Of a DNA stretch of 64,000 nt, positions 36,090-46,094 are shown one piece after another. This stretch comes from GCA-002727615 sp964442655. Its GTDB lineage: Bacteria; Pseudomonadota; Alphaproteobacteria; TMED109. The translations under genes and the position numbers were made by a program. The stretch is from contig CAYTZM010000003.1 in assembly GCA_964442655.1 (NCBI GenBank), forward strand, positions 78,542 through 142,541, read 5' to 3'. The stretch's first letter is position 1. Each line of letters starts with the position of its first letter. The notes below the pieces were generated by a model. It had not been told where the DNA came from. It ran no database searches and saw only the letters and a list, made by a program, of their open reading frames with translations.

Positions 36090-37217
36090 TTATGAAATAT
36101 CCCTTAAAGGGGAGAGAGTTTTTGGAGTAATTGAAAATTCATTTAATTTTTCTGGCCATTTTTCTCCAGTTATTAAACTTTCGATTATTTTAGAAATAGC
36201 AGGTGATGTTTGAATGCCGTAACCTCCTTGACCTGCTAACCAATAAAAACCTGTATTATGTATGTCTTCACCTACAATCGGAGTTCTATCAGAAAAAAAA
36301 GATCTTAGTCCTGCCCATTTATGATCAATTTTATTTATTTTAAGATTTGTGGACTTTTGTATTCTATCTACAGTCAACGCTATATCGATTTCTTCGGGTT
36401 GAGCATCACATGGAGGACTATCTGTTTCATCTGCAGGAGAAGCTAGGAATTTTCCAGCTTCTGGTTTAAAATAAAATTTTTCTTCTATGTCAATTACGAC
36501 TGGCCAATTTTTTATCATATAATTATTTAAATTTTCAAAAATAATAACTGTTCTTCTTTTAGGTTTAAGACCTAGAGGTTTGCAGTTGGCTAATTTAGCA
36601 ACTTCATCACACCAGGCTCCAGCTGCGTTTATAATTATAGGCGCTGTAAAAACATCTTTTTGTGTTTTTATTTCCCATATAGAATTATTTTTAGATATAC
36701 TATTTACTTCTTGATTAAATAGAATTGTTCCACCATTTTCTTTAGTCCCTCTGGCAAACCCCTGATGTATTAGGTCTACATCCATAACTTTTGAATGGGG
36801 CTCGTGAAGTGCTCTATGAATATAACCTTCTTTAATTGCAGGTACAATTGTTAATGCTTCTTTAGAAGATATTTCGAATACATTTGAAGATGTTTTTTGA
36901 GCGTATTTTAATTCTTTGTCGATAATATTATTTTGTAAATTATTTGCTATAAATAAGGATCCTCCATTTAAATTCATTAGAGGTTCTGTTTTAAAACATT
37001 CTGGAGGTTTTTCTAGAAAGTTCCTACTAGCTTTTGTAAGAGATCTAATAATGTCATTACCATAATTTTCGGTAAAAAATGCTGCAGACCTTCCTGTCGT
37101 ATGAAAACCGAGATGTGCTTCTTTATCAAGCACTAATACTTTTCCATAATTAGACAATCTAAAAGCAGCAGACATGCCTGCTATTCCAGAGCCTATAATA
37201 ATAAAGTCTGTATTCAT
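36090..37217 (-). CDS. FAD-dependent oxidoreductase, D-amino-acid dehydrogenase-like
   Basis: This 375-residue DAO-family flavoprotein begins with the FAD-binding DFIIIGSGIAGMSAAFRLS. The following HTTGRSAAFFTENYGN block near residue 40 is characteristic of D-arginine dehydrogenase-like enzymes. Further on are NAAGAWCDEVA near 197 and the C-terminal GQGGYGIQTSPA block near 328. The likely reaction is oxidation of a D-amino acid or glycine derivative. There is no signal peptide. It is convergent with the OmpA-domain gene, 3 bases away. The substrate cannot be assigned. Confidence 0.85.
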   Translation of the reverse strand: MNTDFIIIGSGIAGMSAAFRLSNYGKVLVLDKEAHLGFHTTGRSAAFFTENYGNDIIRSLTKASRNFLEKPPECFKTEPLMNLNGGSLFIANNLQNNIIDKELKYAQKTSSNVFEISSKEALTIVPAIKEGYIHRALHEPHSKVMDVDLIHQGFARGTKENGGTILFNQEVNSISKNNSIWEIKTQKDVFTAPIIINAAGAWCDEVAKLANCKPLGLKPKRRTVIIFENLNNYMIKNWPVVIDIEEKFYFKPEAGKFLASPADETDSPPCDAQPEEIDIALTVDRIQKSTNLKINKIDHKWAGLRSFFSDRTPIVGEDIHNTGFYWLAGQGGYGIQTSPAISKIIESLITGEKWPEKLNEFSITPKTLSPLRDIS

Positions 37218-37234
37218 TACACTAATATACTATA

Positions 37235-40200
37235 TTATTCTGCCATCTGTATATTGTTGTTATTATATTCATCCTCTAAACTTCGCAATTTATTAGCAAC
37301 ATGACTAGAGGGTTTAGTAAATTTAGCTAATAAACTATATAACACAGGGACTATAAATAGACTTAATAAAGTTGAAAATGTTACACCTCCAACTATTACC
37401 CAGCCAATAGAAGACCTACTTTCTGCACCAGCACCGCTAGCTAGAGCCAAAGGCATAGCTCCAAATACAGTAGCAATTGTAGTCATTAGTATTGGTCGTA
37501 ATCTAGCATTTGCTGATTCTTCTACAGCATCTTTAATAGATCTACCTTGTTCTCTTAATTGATTAGCAAATTCAACAATTAAAATAGCATTTTTAGCTAC
37601 TAAACCTATTAACATTACTAAGCCAATTTGACTATAAACATTAAGGGTTATACCAGTTAAATATAAAGTAGCTAAAGCCCCTGTAATAGCTAAAGGAACA
37701 GAAAGCATTATAATTATTGGGTGTACAAAGCTTTCAAATTGAGCAGCTAATACTAGAAATACTATCAAAAGGGCTAATCCAAAAGTTAACATTAAAGAAG
37801 AAGAGGAATCTCTAAATTCTCGTGATTGTCCAGCATAGGAAATCCTTGCTTCTGACGGTAAACTAGTTTTTGCTAAATTATCTAAATAATCTAAAGCTTC
37901 ACCTAAACTATATCCTGGCGCTAAAGAAGCAGATATAGTAACAGAACGCATTCTGTCAAATCTATTAAGTTCTTTAGGGGCTGCTGTTTCTTTTGTAGTA
38001 ATTAAATTATTTAATGGAATTAAAGCATTTTTAGAATTTCTAATATAAATATTTTCTAAATCATTAGGAGTTTCTCTGTCTTTATTTCTTGCTTGAAGAA
38101 CTACATTATATTGGACCCCTCGGTCATTTAATGTAGTTACAAATCGTGAGCCAAGCATAGTTTCTAAAGTTTTTCCTATGTCTGATATTGGTACTTCTAA
38201 TGTGGCAGCTCTATTTCTATTAATATCAACTTTTAATTCGGGTTTAGTTTCTTTATAGTCTGCATCGATACTTAATAATTTTGGGTTTTCTTCTTTCGCT
38301 TTGTTAATAATAGTTTTACTCCAATCTTTTAAAGTATTGTAGCTAGGACCTCCTAATACAAATTGAACCGGTGATTTTCTACCTGGCTGATTGAGGCTAG
38401 GAGGGTTTATAGCAAAGACATTAGCTCCAGGTACGCTTAATAATTTTGGGAAAAATTCTTTAACTATTGCTTGTTGGCTTCTTTCTCTTTCTTCCCATGG
38501 TTTTAAAACAACAAAAGCTATAGCAAAATTTACAGGACTTGGTCTACTTAATCCAGGAGCAAGAACTCCAAATAAGGTATCAATTTCTTTGGATCCTTTT
38601 GGACCTATAGATGATAATTGATCCTCAACTTCTAATAAATAATCTCTAGTATAATTTAATGTAGCCCCTTCTGGAGCCATTAGAACCACTAAAAATACCC
38701 CTCTATCTTCTGTCGGTGCAAACTCTTTAGGCACTTCTTTATATAAGTTATATGCGGTTGCAGAAAACGCTATTCCTATTGCTAAAATTATAATAGGAAA
38801 TGATAAAGACTTATTTAGTAACCATTTATAACCATTATTTATAGTTAAAAATACTTTTTCACTAGATTTATAAAACATATTTTTAGATTTATATTCTCTT
38901 AGTATTTTTGAACACATCATTGGCGTTAAAGTAAGTGCTACAAAGCTTGAAAATAATACGGCACCAGCTATAGAAATACCAAATTCACTAAACAATCTAC
39001 CAGTATTTCCTCCCATCATAGAAATTGGAACAAAAACGGCAATAAGAGACAATGTAGTAGCAATAACTGCAAATCCTATTTGTCTAGACCCTCGAATAGA
39101 GGCTAAAAGAACAGGTTCTTTATTTTCTATTCTTCTATGAATATTTTCTAAAACTATGATAGCGTCGTCAACAACTAATCCTACCGCAAGAACATAAGCC
39201 AAAAGTGTTAAAACGTTTATAGAAAATCCAAATATATTTAATATAATAAATGAAGATAATAGAGACACAGGAATAGCTATAGCAGGAATAAGTGTTGCCC
39301 AAAATGATCTTAAAAATATAAATATAACAAAAATTACTAAACACATGGCTATACCGAGTGCCTTAAATACTTCTTTTATTGATGCATCAACAAATCTGGA
39401 TCTATCATATGCTATAAATAATTCTACTTGTTCAGGTAAACTTTCTTGTAATTCTGTTAATTTATTTCTAATACCATTAGATATTTCTAATTCATTAGCT
39501 TTTGATTGTTTTATTACACCTAGCCCTATTGCTGGTTCCCCATTTGCTCTAACTTCATATCTTTCTTCTTCTGTGCCTAATTTAATTTCGGCTACATCAC
39601 TTAATCTAATTAAATAATTTTCTTTTTGAGAAATGACTATATCTGCAAATTGTTTTTCTGTTACTAATCCAGAATCAGTTCGAACTGCAAATTCTCTTTT
39701 ATTAGATTCTACTCTACCAGATGGTAGTTCTATATTTTGTTTTAATAAAGCGTCTTCAATATCACTAACAGTTACACTATATGCAGCCATAGTCCTTCTG
39801 TTTAACCATATTCTCATGGCAGGTTTTCTTTCTCCTCCAATCATTACTTTTGCGACACCTGGAACGACAGAAAAAATATCTACTAAATATCTGTCAGCAT
39901 AGTCACTAAGTTGAATAGCATTCCATTCTTTACTTTTCATCCCTATCCATATAAAAGGGCTTGCATCGGCTTCTGTTTTTAATACTATTGGGGATTCAGT
40001 ATCTAAAGGGAGGTTGCCAATACTTCCAGAGATTTTATCTCTAACATCACTTGCTGCAGCATCTATATCTCTTGAAACTACGAATTCAATAGTAACTTCT
40101 GATCTTTCTTCTCTGCTTTTTGATGTAATTTGTTTAACACCTTCTATTCCACTTACGGATTCTTCTATAATTTGTGTAACTTGACTTTCAATTATAGTTG

Positions 40201-40402
40201 CTGGTGCTCCTTTATAGAGTGTAATTACTGATACTATAGGAGCATCAATATCTGGATACTCTCTTACTGCAAGATCTTTCATTGAAGAAAGTCCAAAAAT
40301 AACTAAAATTAAACTGATTACAGTTGCAAAAATTGGTCTTTTTATAGAAATATCAGATAATAAAAGAGATCGTTCACTTTTGTTTTCTTCTTTTTTTGTC
40401 AT
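37235..40402 (-). CDS. RND-family efflux pump, inner-membrane permease (AcrB/MexB-like)
   Basis: This 1055-residue transporter has the HAE-RND layout: a first transmembrane segment after SIKRPIFATVISLILVIFGL, two large periplasmic loops, and two groups of membrane helices. The proton-relay motif GLVVDDAIIVLENIHRRIE is in the fourth helix, near residue 410. It should export lipophilic compounds with the adjacent membrane-fusion protein and an outer-membrane channel not encoded here. The gene follows the fusion protein by 33 bases. Confidence 0.93.
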   Translation of the reverse strand: MTKKEENKSERSLLLSDISIKRPIFATVISLILVIFGLSSMKDLAVREYPDIDAPIVSVITLYKGAPATIIESQVTQIIEESVSGIEGVKQITSKSREERSEVTIEFVVSRDIDAAASDVRDKISGSIGNLPLDTESPIVLKTEADASPFIWIGMKSKEWNAIQLSDYADRYLVDIFSVVPGVAKVMIGGERKPAMRIWLNRRTMAAYSVTVSDIEDALLKQNIELPSGRVESNKREFAVRTDSGLVTEKQFADIVISQKENYLIRLSDVAEIKLGTEEERYEVRANGEPAIGLGVIKQSKANELEISNGIRNKLTELQESLPEQVELFIAYDRSRFVDASIKEVFKALGIAMCLVIFVIFIFLRSFWATLIPAIAIPVSLLSSFIILNIFGFSINVLTLLAYVLAVGLVVDDAIIVLENIHRRIENKEPVLLASIRGSRQIGFAVIATTLSLIAVFVPISMMGGNTGRLFSEFGISIAGAVLFSSFVALTLTPMMCSKILREYKSKNMFYKSSEKVFLTINNGYKWLLNKSLSFPIIILAIGIAFSATAYNLYKEVPKEFAPTEDRGVFLVVLMAPEGATLNYTRDYLLEVEDQLSSIGPKGSKEIDTLFGVLAPGLSRPSPVNFAIAFVVLKPWEERERSQQAIVKEFFPKLLSVPGANVFAINPPSLNQPGRKSPVQFVLGGPSYNTLKDWSKTIINKAKEENPKLLSIDADYKETKPELKVDINRNRAATLEVPISDIGKTLETMLGSRFVTTLNDRGVQYNVVLQARNKDRETPNDLENIYIRNSKNALIPLNNLITTKETAAPKELNRFDRMRSVTISASLAPGYSLGEALDYLDNLAKTSLPSEARISYAGQSREFRDSSSSLMLTFGLALLIVFLVLAAQFESFVHPIIIMLSVPLAITGALATLYLTGITLNVYSQIGLVMLIGLVAKNAILIVEFANQLREQGRSIKDAVEESANARLRPILMTTIATVFGAMPLALASGAGAESRSSIGWVIVGGVTFSTLLSLFIVPVLYSLLAKFTKPSSHVANKLRSLEDEYNNNNIQMAE

Positions 40403-40435
40403 TAATTAATTTTCCATTATAAATATTTAAGTGGT

Positions 40436-41497
40436 TTATCTGATAGTAACTTTAGAACCATCTCTTACTTTTTGTATTCCTCCGGTAATTACCATTGCAT
40501 TGTTTTCTAAACCTTCTAAAATTTCTACTTCTCCTGATAGTCTTTGTCCTAATTTTACAGATTTTGCTTTTGTAATACCTTCATCTATTATGTAAATTGT
40601 TCTTTGAGTGCCGTCCGTTAAAATAGACTCTTCTGGAACAATAATGGCATTTTTACGTGTCATAATTGGAAGCTTTACAATCATGAACATTCCAGGTTTT
40701 AATTTTAGGTTTGTATTATCAATATTTGCTCTGACCGTAATTGATCTTGAATTTTTATTTACTCTAGTATCAATAGATTGAATTGTTCCAATAAAGAGCT
40801 CATTTTCCCAAGCTCTTGTATAGGTATTTATTTCTGTGCCTACAATGAGCTTAGATATAGCAGATTCAGGAACTTCAAAATCTAATTGAATTGGATTAAT
40901 AGAATCTAATGTTGTTACTTTTTCGCCGGGTTCTATATATTGTCCAATACTAGCATTTTTTAAACCTATTCTTCCATCAAACGCTGCACGGATAGATTTT
41001 TTATTTAATTTGACTTTAGCTATTTTTAATTCAGCTTCAGCTTCTGTTTCATTAGTTAATAATTGATCTAATTTTGTTTTAGCAATATTATTAGTTTCTG
41101 ATAGCTTTTTTGCACTGTTAGACAACCTTTGTCTTCTTTCTAGTAAAGCTGTCCATCTATTTACTTCAGCTTTTTCTATTCTTGAATCAAGCGTAAATAA
41201 TATAGATCCTTTTTTTACCGTTTGTCCTTCAGTAAATTTAATAGAATTAATAACCCCACTAACTTCTGAAGTAATATCAATGGCATCAGTAGCATTAAGG
41301 TTTCCAACGATTTCCATGTTTACTGTAATATCATCTATTCTCACAGATTTTGCGTCCACAGCAGTAGGAGGTCTTTCTGCTTTTATGGTATTAGTATTTT
41401 GATTAGATCCTGTAATATAACTCCAATTATTCCATATTAACCAAGAAACGATTGCAACAAAAATAACTATTAATAATTGAATCAAAACTGATCTCAT
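40436..41497 (-). CDS. RND efflux periplasmic membrane-fusion protein
   Basis: This protein of about 353 residues has an N-terminal membrane anchor (about residues 5-25), a lipoyl-like half motif with GVINSIKFTEGQTVKKGSIL near 85-104, a helical hairpin and the second lipoyl half with AAFDGRIGLKNASIGQYIEPG near 175. I use the ATG at 41497: a TTG lies one codon upstream, but the AGGA Shine-Dalgarno is best spaced (7 bases) for the ATG. It bridges the permease to an outer-membrane factor. It is divergent from xseB with a 90-base AT-rich spacer. Confidence 0.92.
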   Translation of the reverse strand: MRSVLIQLLIVIFVAIVSWLIWNNWSYITGSNQNTNTIKAERPPTAVDAKSVRIDDITVNMEIVGNLNATDAIDITSEVSGVINSIKFTEGQTVKKGSILFTLDSRIEKAEVNRWTALLERRQRLSNSAKKLSETNNIAKTKLDQLLTNETEAEAELKIAKVKLNKKSIRAAFDGRIGLKNASIGQYIEPGEKVTTLDSINPIQLDFEVPESAISKLIVGTEINTYTRAWENELFIGTIQSIDTRVNKNSRSITVRANIDNTNLKLKPGMFMIVKLPIMTRKNAIIVPEESILTDGTQRTIYIIDEGITKAKSVKLGQRLSGEVEILEGLENNAMVITGGIQKVRDGSKVTIR

Positions 41498-41587
41498 CAA
41501 AATTTCCTATATATTTATTATCAAGATTTGAATTATACATATATATTATAATTATAATATTATTTTTTAAAAAAAATGGATTACATT

Positions 41588-41842
41588 ATGACTGATAATA
41601 AAAAATTAGTTGAAGATATTAAAAAACTTAATTTTGAGGAGGCTTTAAAAGCTCTTGAAGAAATCGTTCAAGAATTAGATTCAGGTTCTATTGATTTAGA
41701 TAAAGCTGTAGAGGCATATGAAAAAGGTAACCAGTTAAAGTTACATTGTGAAAAAAAACTTAAAGAAGCAAAAATTAGAATTGAAAAAATTGAAGTTTCT
41801 AAGGACGATGAATTTACAAAAGAATTAATAGACTCTGATTGA
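41588..41842 (+). CDS. xseB: exodeoxyribonuclease VII small subunit
   Basis: This protein of about 84 residues shows the XseB core LNFEEALKALEEIVQELDSG, followed by the DKAVEAYEKGNQLKLHCEKKLKEA helix. It forms exonuclease VII with XseA, which is not in this window. Two in-frame ATGs exist (41576, 41588). I prefer 41588, because the GGA inside the upstream ATG codon pair lies 7 bases before it. The end overlaps ispA by 4 bases (TTGA). Confidence 0.9.
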   Translation: MTDNKKLVEDIKKLNFEEALKALEEIVQELDSGSIDLDKAVEAYEKGNQLKLHCEKKLKEAKIRIEKIEVSKDDEFTKELIDSD

Positions 41843-42729
41843 TTAGTAATTTGCTAGGCAAAGATTTTAAAGAATATTTAGAAAATTTTTCTGTGGAATT
41901 TAATGAAAAATTTAATAATTTAATCACTAATAAAAATTACCCAAAACCGTTATTAGAGAGTATGAAGTATATTGCATTAACTGGAGGTAAAAGAATACGA
42001 CCTTTTCTAGTATGTGAAGTTGCTAAATTATTTAATATTCCTTTTAAAGAATCTGTTTATGCTGCTACAGCAATAGAAATGATACATTGTTATTCTTTAA
42101 TACATGATGATTTGCCTGCAATGGATGATGATGACATTAGAAGAGGATACAAAACTTTACATAAAAAATTTGATGAAGCTACTGCTATACTCGCAGGCGA
42201 TGCTTTATTGACTGATTCTTTTCAAATTATATCAAAGTTTTATAAAGACCCTAAAGTTGCAATAAAATTAATTACTATTTTATCTAATTTAGCTGGAGGC
42301 TCTGGTATGGTAGGAGGACAAGTTCTAGATTTATATCCTGTTTCTAATAATGAAAAGGATATTTTATTTATGAATAAATTAAAGACAGGTGGGCTAATTA
42401 AATGTTCTGTATTATTTGGAGCAATTATAGGAAAAGCCGATGAAATTAATATGAATAACTTGTCTCAATATGGAGGTTTAATTGGAAAAGCATTTCAAAT
42501 CACAGATGATATTCTTGATATAAGTGGAACTGAAGAAATTATTGGCAAAAGAGTAAATAAAGATAGATCTAGTGGGAAGATAAGCTTGATTGATATTTAT
42601 GGTAAAGATGGAGCAACTAGAATTGCTAAAAAATCTATTAATGACGCGAAAAAAATAATAGATCTCTACGGAGAAAAAGGATTTAATCTTCATCAATTAA
42701 CAGAATATATTTTAAATAGAAAAAAATGA
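41839..42729 (+). CDS. ispA: farnesyl/geranyl diphosphate synthase
   Basis: This 296-residue prenyltransferase has GGKRIRPFL near residue 50, the first aspartate-rich motif DDLPAMDDDDIRRG near 94-107, GGQVLDL near 159, and the second aspartate-rich DDILDISG near 220. It condenses isopentenyl diphosphate into farnesyl diphosphate for quinone and undecaprenyl synthesis. The start is TTG within TTGA, overlapping xseB, with no clear Shine-Dalgarno, so translation is probably coupled. Gene order xseB-ispA is common; dxs normally follows, but here tlyA does. Confidence 0.92.
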   Translation: MISNLLGKDFKEYLENFSVEFNEKFNNLITNKNYPKPLLESMKYIALTGGKRIRPFLVCEVAKLFNIPFKESVYAATAIEMIHCYSLIHDDLPAMDDDDIRRGYKTLHKKFDEATAILAGDALLTDSFQIISKFYKDPKVAIKLITILSNLAGGSGMVGGQVLDLYPVSNNEKDILFMNKLKTGGLIKCSVLFGAIIGKADEINMNNLSQYGGLIGKAFQITDDILDISGTEEIIGKRVNKDRSSGKISLIDIYGKDGATRIAKKSINDAKKIIDLYGEKGFNLHQLTEYILNRKK

Positions 42730-43466
42730 AAATTAATAAAATACGTCTTGATGAATTAGTAATGCAAAAAGGCTTTGCAAATTCAAAATCTATAGCTCAG
42801 TCATTAATTATGGCTGGCAAAATCTATCTTAATGAAAGTAAGTTATCTAAACCTGGTTATTCACTTCCTTTAGATTCAGAAATAATTTATAAAGGTCCTT
42901 TACATCCATGGGTTTCAAGAGGAGGAATAAAATTAGATTATGCTATTAAGAAATTTAACATATTAGTGAAAGATAAAATTGCATTGGATTTAGGAGCTTC
43001 TACAGGTGGGTTTAGTAATGTTTTATTAGATAGAGGAGCAAAAAAAATTTATGCTGTGGATGTAGGTTATGGACAGTTTCATGAAAAATTAAAGAATAAC
43101 AAAAAGATAGTTTTGAAAGAAAGGACAAATGCTCGTTATTTATCTCGCGCAGATGTGCCTGATGATATTGATATACTAGTGTGTGATGTCAGTTTTATAA
43201 GTATAAAAAAAATTCTTTTAGAACCAATAAAATTATTAGCTAAAGGAGCAATATTAGTTTGTCTTATTAAGCCTCAATTTGAAGTTGGAAAGAAATATGT
43301 AACAAAAGGAGGGGTTGTAAAGGATGAAATAATTAGAAAGAATTGTTGTGAAGATATTAAAAGTTGGTTTGAGAAGGAAATTGGGTTTAGAGTAAAAAAT
43401 ATAATAAAAAGCCCTATAACTGGTCCAAAAGGAAATATAGAATATCTTATAGAAGTTAATGTGTAA
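42726..43466 (+). CDS. tlyA: TlyA-family rRNA 2'-O-methyltransferase
   Basis: This 246-residue protein combines an N-terminal S4 domain (about residues 4-60) with an FtsJ-like methyltransferase domain. The SAM-binding motif is LDLGASTGGFSNVLLDRGA near 87, followed by YAVDVGYGQ, and VCDVSFIS near 155. TlyA methylates riboses of 16S and 23S rRNA (site of capreomycin action). It overlaps ispA by 4 bases (ATGA) and abuts a convergent gene. Confidence 0.92.
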   Translation: MKINKIRLDELVMQKGFANSKSIAQSLIMAGKIYLNESKLSKPGYSLPLDSEIIYKGPLHPWVSRGGIKLDYAIKKFNILVKDKIALDLGASTGGFSNVLLDRGAKKIYAVDVGYGQFHEKLKNNKKIVLKERTNARYLSRADVPDDIDILVCDVSFISIKKILLEPIKLLAKGAILVCLIKPQFEVGKKYVTKGGVVKDEIIRKNCCEDIKSWFEKEIGFRVKNIIKSPITGPKGNIEYLIEVNV

Positions 43467-44054
43467 TTATTTTCTTGCCATAGTATGATATTCTTTATTT
43501 GGTCTCATATCCGTCCCAATAGCAATTCTATTTGACATGTTAAAAAAGCTAGCTACCTCAACTATTTCTAAAATCTCTTCATCTACAAAATTCGAATCCC
43601 TTAATTTTTGTCTATCTTCATTGTCAACTTTATCAGGAAACTCAGTGAGTTTGGCAGCAAAGTCTAACATTAACTTATGTTTATTAGAAATACTTGCTGA
43701 TCTGTAATTGATTGATAATTCATCTCCTAAAATTGGGTTTTTTGATAATTGTCTAACTGCTGCTCCATGAGCAACAGTACAATAAAAACATTTATTAGAG
43801 CTTGAAACCACAACAGCTATCATTTCTCTTTCTAATTTTGAGAGTTTGCCATCTGCTAACATTAATCTATTATAGAAATTAACAAAGGTTTTCAATCTAT
43901 CAGGGTCAGATGCATTTGCAATAATAACGTTAGGAATAATTCCTAGTTTTTCCTTACAAACTTCCATATATCTTTTCATTTCTTTATCTAATAATTCGAA
44001 TCTAGGCTTTATATCTAAATCCCATATATAATCTGTAGAATTTTCTTTTTTCAT
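43467..44054 (-). CDS. AhpD-like carboxymuconolactone decarboxylase-family protein
   Basis: This 195-residue alpha-helical protein has the AhpD-type redox motif C-F-Y-C-T-V-A-H near residue 98, preceded by a Glu about 13 residues upstream (KLEREMIAV). It resembles the uncharacterised peroxidase-related family (TIGR01926) rather than true carboxymuconolactone decarboxylase. The Cys-X-X-C and His suggest thiol-dependent peroxide or disulfide chemistry in the cytoplasm. Its ATG overlaps the aroC stop by one base (TAATG). Confidence 0.85.
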   Translation of the reverse strand: MKKENSTDYIWDLDIKPRFELLDKEMKRYMEVCKEKLGIIPNVIIANASDPDRLKTFVNFYNRLMLADGKLSKLEREMIAVVVSSSNKCFYCTVAHGAAVRQLSKNPILGDELSINYRSASISNKHKLMLDFAAKLTEFPDKVDNEDRQKLRDSNFVDEEILEIVEVASFFNMSNRIAIGTDMRPNKEYHTMARK

Positions 44055-45148
44055 TATTTAAGTTTCCTCGAAATTGCGATATGTTGGAGAGCATGATCAG
44101 CTATTACTATGGCTATCATGGCTTCTCCTACCGGGACGGCTCTAATTCCGACACAAGGATCATGCCTTCCTTTAGTAACAATTTCAGTTTCTTTATTATT
44201 TTTATCAATTGTTTTTATAGGCTTTAGTATTGAGCTAGTTGGTTTTACTACGAAACGACTAATAATATTTTGACCGCTAGATATTCCTCCTAAAATTCCA
44301 CCGGCATGATTAGATAAAAATTTTACTTTTCCAGATTTTCCTATTCTCATTTCATCTGCATTAGTTTCACCGGTAAGGTTTACGACATCAAAACCATCTC
44401 CTATTTCAACACCTTTTACGGCATTTATACTCATTAATGCACTTGCTATGTTAGCGTCTAATTTTTGATAAATAGGTTCACCAAGTCCGACAGGAACATT
44501 GTGAGCAATTATTTCAATAATAGCTCCACACGATAGACCTTTTTTTCTCACATTAGTTAAATAATTTTTCCATATTTCTACTGTTTTCGAATCGGGACAA
44601 AAAAATTCATTTTGGTTTATAGTTTTTTCTTTCCAATTATTTCTATTGATTTTATGTGGTCCAATTTGAATTACAGCACCTGTAATTTTTAATTTTTTCC
44701 CTACTACATGTTCTATAATTTTTTTTGCTATTGCACCAGCGGCAACTCGCATGGCAGTCTCTCTAGCGGAGGACCTTCCTCCACCTCGGTAATCCCTAAT
44801 GCCATATTTTTCTTGATAAGTGTAATCCGCATGTGCAGGTCTATATATATCTTTAATTTTTTTATAATCTTTTGATCTATGATCTTGATTCATAATACTT
44901 AATGCAATTGGAGAACCTGTACTTATTCCTTCAAATACTCCAGAATTTATTTTAACAATATCTTTTTCTCTTCTTTGGCTAACAAACTTAGACTTTCCTG
45001 GTTTTCTTTTATCTAAATCTTTTTGAATTATCTCTTTACTTATTTTTATTCCAGCAGGAACACCATCTATAATACAACCTATTTCAGGACCATGACTTTC
45101 CCCATATGTTGTGTATTTTAAAATATTTCCAAATGAGTTACTTGCCAT
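44054..45148 (-). CDS. aroC: chorismate synthase
   Basis: This 364-residue FMN-dependent enzyme makes chorismate from EPSP. Signatures seen are YGESHGPEIGCIIDG near residue 16, the GVFEGISTGSPI block near 73, YRGGGRSSARETAMRVAAGAIAKK (split across about 130-153), and the late RHDPCVGIRAVPVGEAMIAIV block. It starts directly after the fabI stop on the same strand. Confidence 0.97.
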   Translation of the reverse strand: MASNSFGNILKYTTYGESHGPEIGCIIDGVPAGIKISKEIIQKDLDKRKPGKSKFVSQRREKDIVKINSGVFEGISTGSPIALSIMNQDHRSKDYKKIKDIYRPAHADYTYQEKYGIRDYRGGGRSSARETAMRVAAGAIAKKIIEHVVGKKLKITGAVIQIGPHKINRNNWKEKTINQNEFFCPDSKTVEIWKNYLTNVRKKGLSCGAIIEIIAHNVPVGLGEPIYQKLDANIASALMSINAVKGVEIGDGFDVVNLTGETNADEMRIGKSGKVKFLSNHAGGILGGISSGQNIISRFVVKPTSSILKPIKTIDKNNKETEIVTKGRHDPCVGIRAVPVGEAMIAIVIADHALQHIAISRKLK

Positions 45149-45988
45149 TTATACCACCGATATATCTGGTGCCGTTGGAGATTTCATTCCAACTACATGG
45201 TACCCTGAATCTACATGTAGAACTTCACCTGTAGTACCAGATCCTAAATTAGATAACAAAAATAAACCTGCCCCTCCAACATCATTTAAATTAATATTTC
45301 TTTTGAGAGGTGAATTATATTCATTCCATTTTAATATATATCTAAAATCTCCTATGCCTGAAGAAGCTAAAGTCCTCATTGGTCCAGCTGAAATTGCATT
45401 TACTCTTATATTATTTTCTCCTAAATCAGCAGCTAGATATTTAACACTTGCTTCTAAGGCTGCTTTTGCAACTCCCATAACATTATAATGAGGTATAACT
45501 TTTTCTGCCCCATAATATGATAAAGTTAACATGCTGCCATCTTTGCTCATTATTTTTGAAGCATAATTAGCAACACAAGTAAAAGAATAACATGATATTT
45601 CCATGCTCTTTAGAAAGTTTTCTCGTGAAGTTTCTATATATTTTCCTTTTAATTCTTCTTTATCTGAATAAGCAATAGCATGAACTAAAAAATCTATTTT
45701 CCCGTATTCTTTATTAATATTACCAAAAGTGCTTTTTATAGATTTTTCATCTGAAACATCACATTCATATATTTTAGGAGATTTTATTGATTCTGCTAGA
45801 GGTTTTACTCGTTTTTCAAGTGTTTCCCCTTGATAAGTAAGAATAACATTTGCTCCATTATCTGCTAAGGATTTAGTAATTCCCCATGCTAAAGATCTTT
45901 CATTGGCAACACCCATGACTACACCAATTTTATCTTTCATAATATTAGTATCTTTAATACTATTTATTTCAGAATCATTATTTTGCAT
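45149..45988 (-). CDS. fabI: enoyl-ACP reductase (NADH)
   Basis: This 279-residue SDR-type enzyme carries out the last reductive step of fatty-acid elongation. Seen are VMGVANERSLAWGI near residue 24, the unusual SDR triad Tyr-x6-Lys in YNVMGVAKAALE with the earlier Tyr in SYYGAE, and SAGPMRTLASSGI near 205. It is the target of triclosan and isoniazid-type inhibitors in other bacteria. The first 16 residues are low-complexity; a start at MKDKIG (45940) is possible. It is divergent from pdxH. Confidence 0.94.
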   Translation of the reverse strand: MQNNDSEINSIKDTNIMKDKIGVVMGVANERSLAWGITKSLADNGANVILTYQGETLEKRVKPLAESIKSPKIYECDVSDEKSIKSTFGNINKEYGKIDFLVHAIAYSDKEELKGKYIETSRENFLKSMEISCYSFTCVANYASKIMSKDGSMLTLSYYGAEKVIPHYNVMGVAKAALEASVKYLAADLGENNIRVNAISAGPMRTLASSGIGDFRYILKWNEYNSPLKRNINLNDVGGAGLFLLSNLGSGTTGEVLHVDSGYHVVGMKSPTAPDISVV

Positions 45989-46094
45989 GTGTTTTCCTAT
46001 ACAATGTGAGTAAAATTTGTAATAAAAATTTAATTTATATTATAGAATTACGAAATATGTTCTATATAATAATTACAAATATATAAGGATTGTG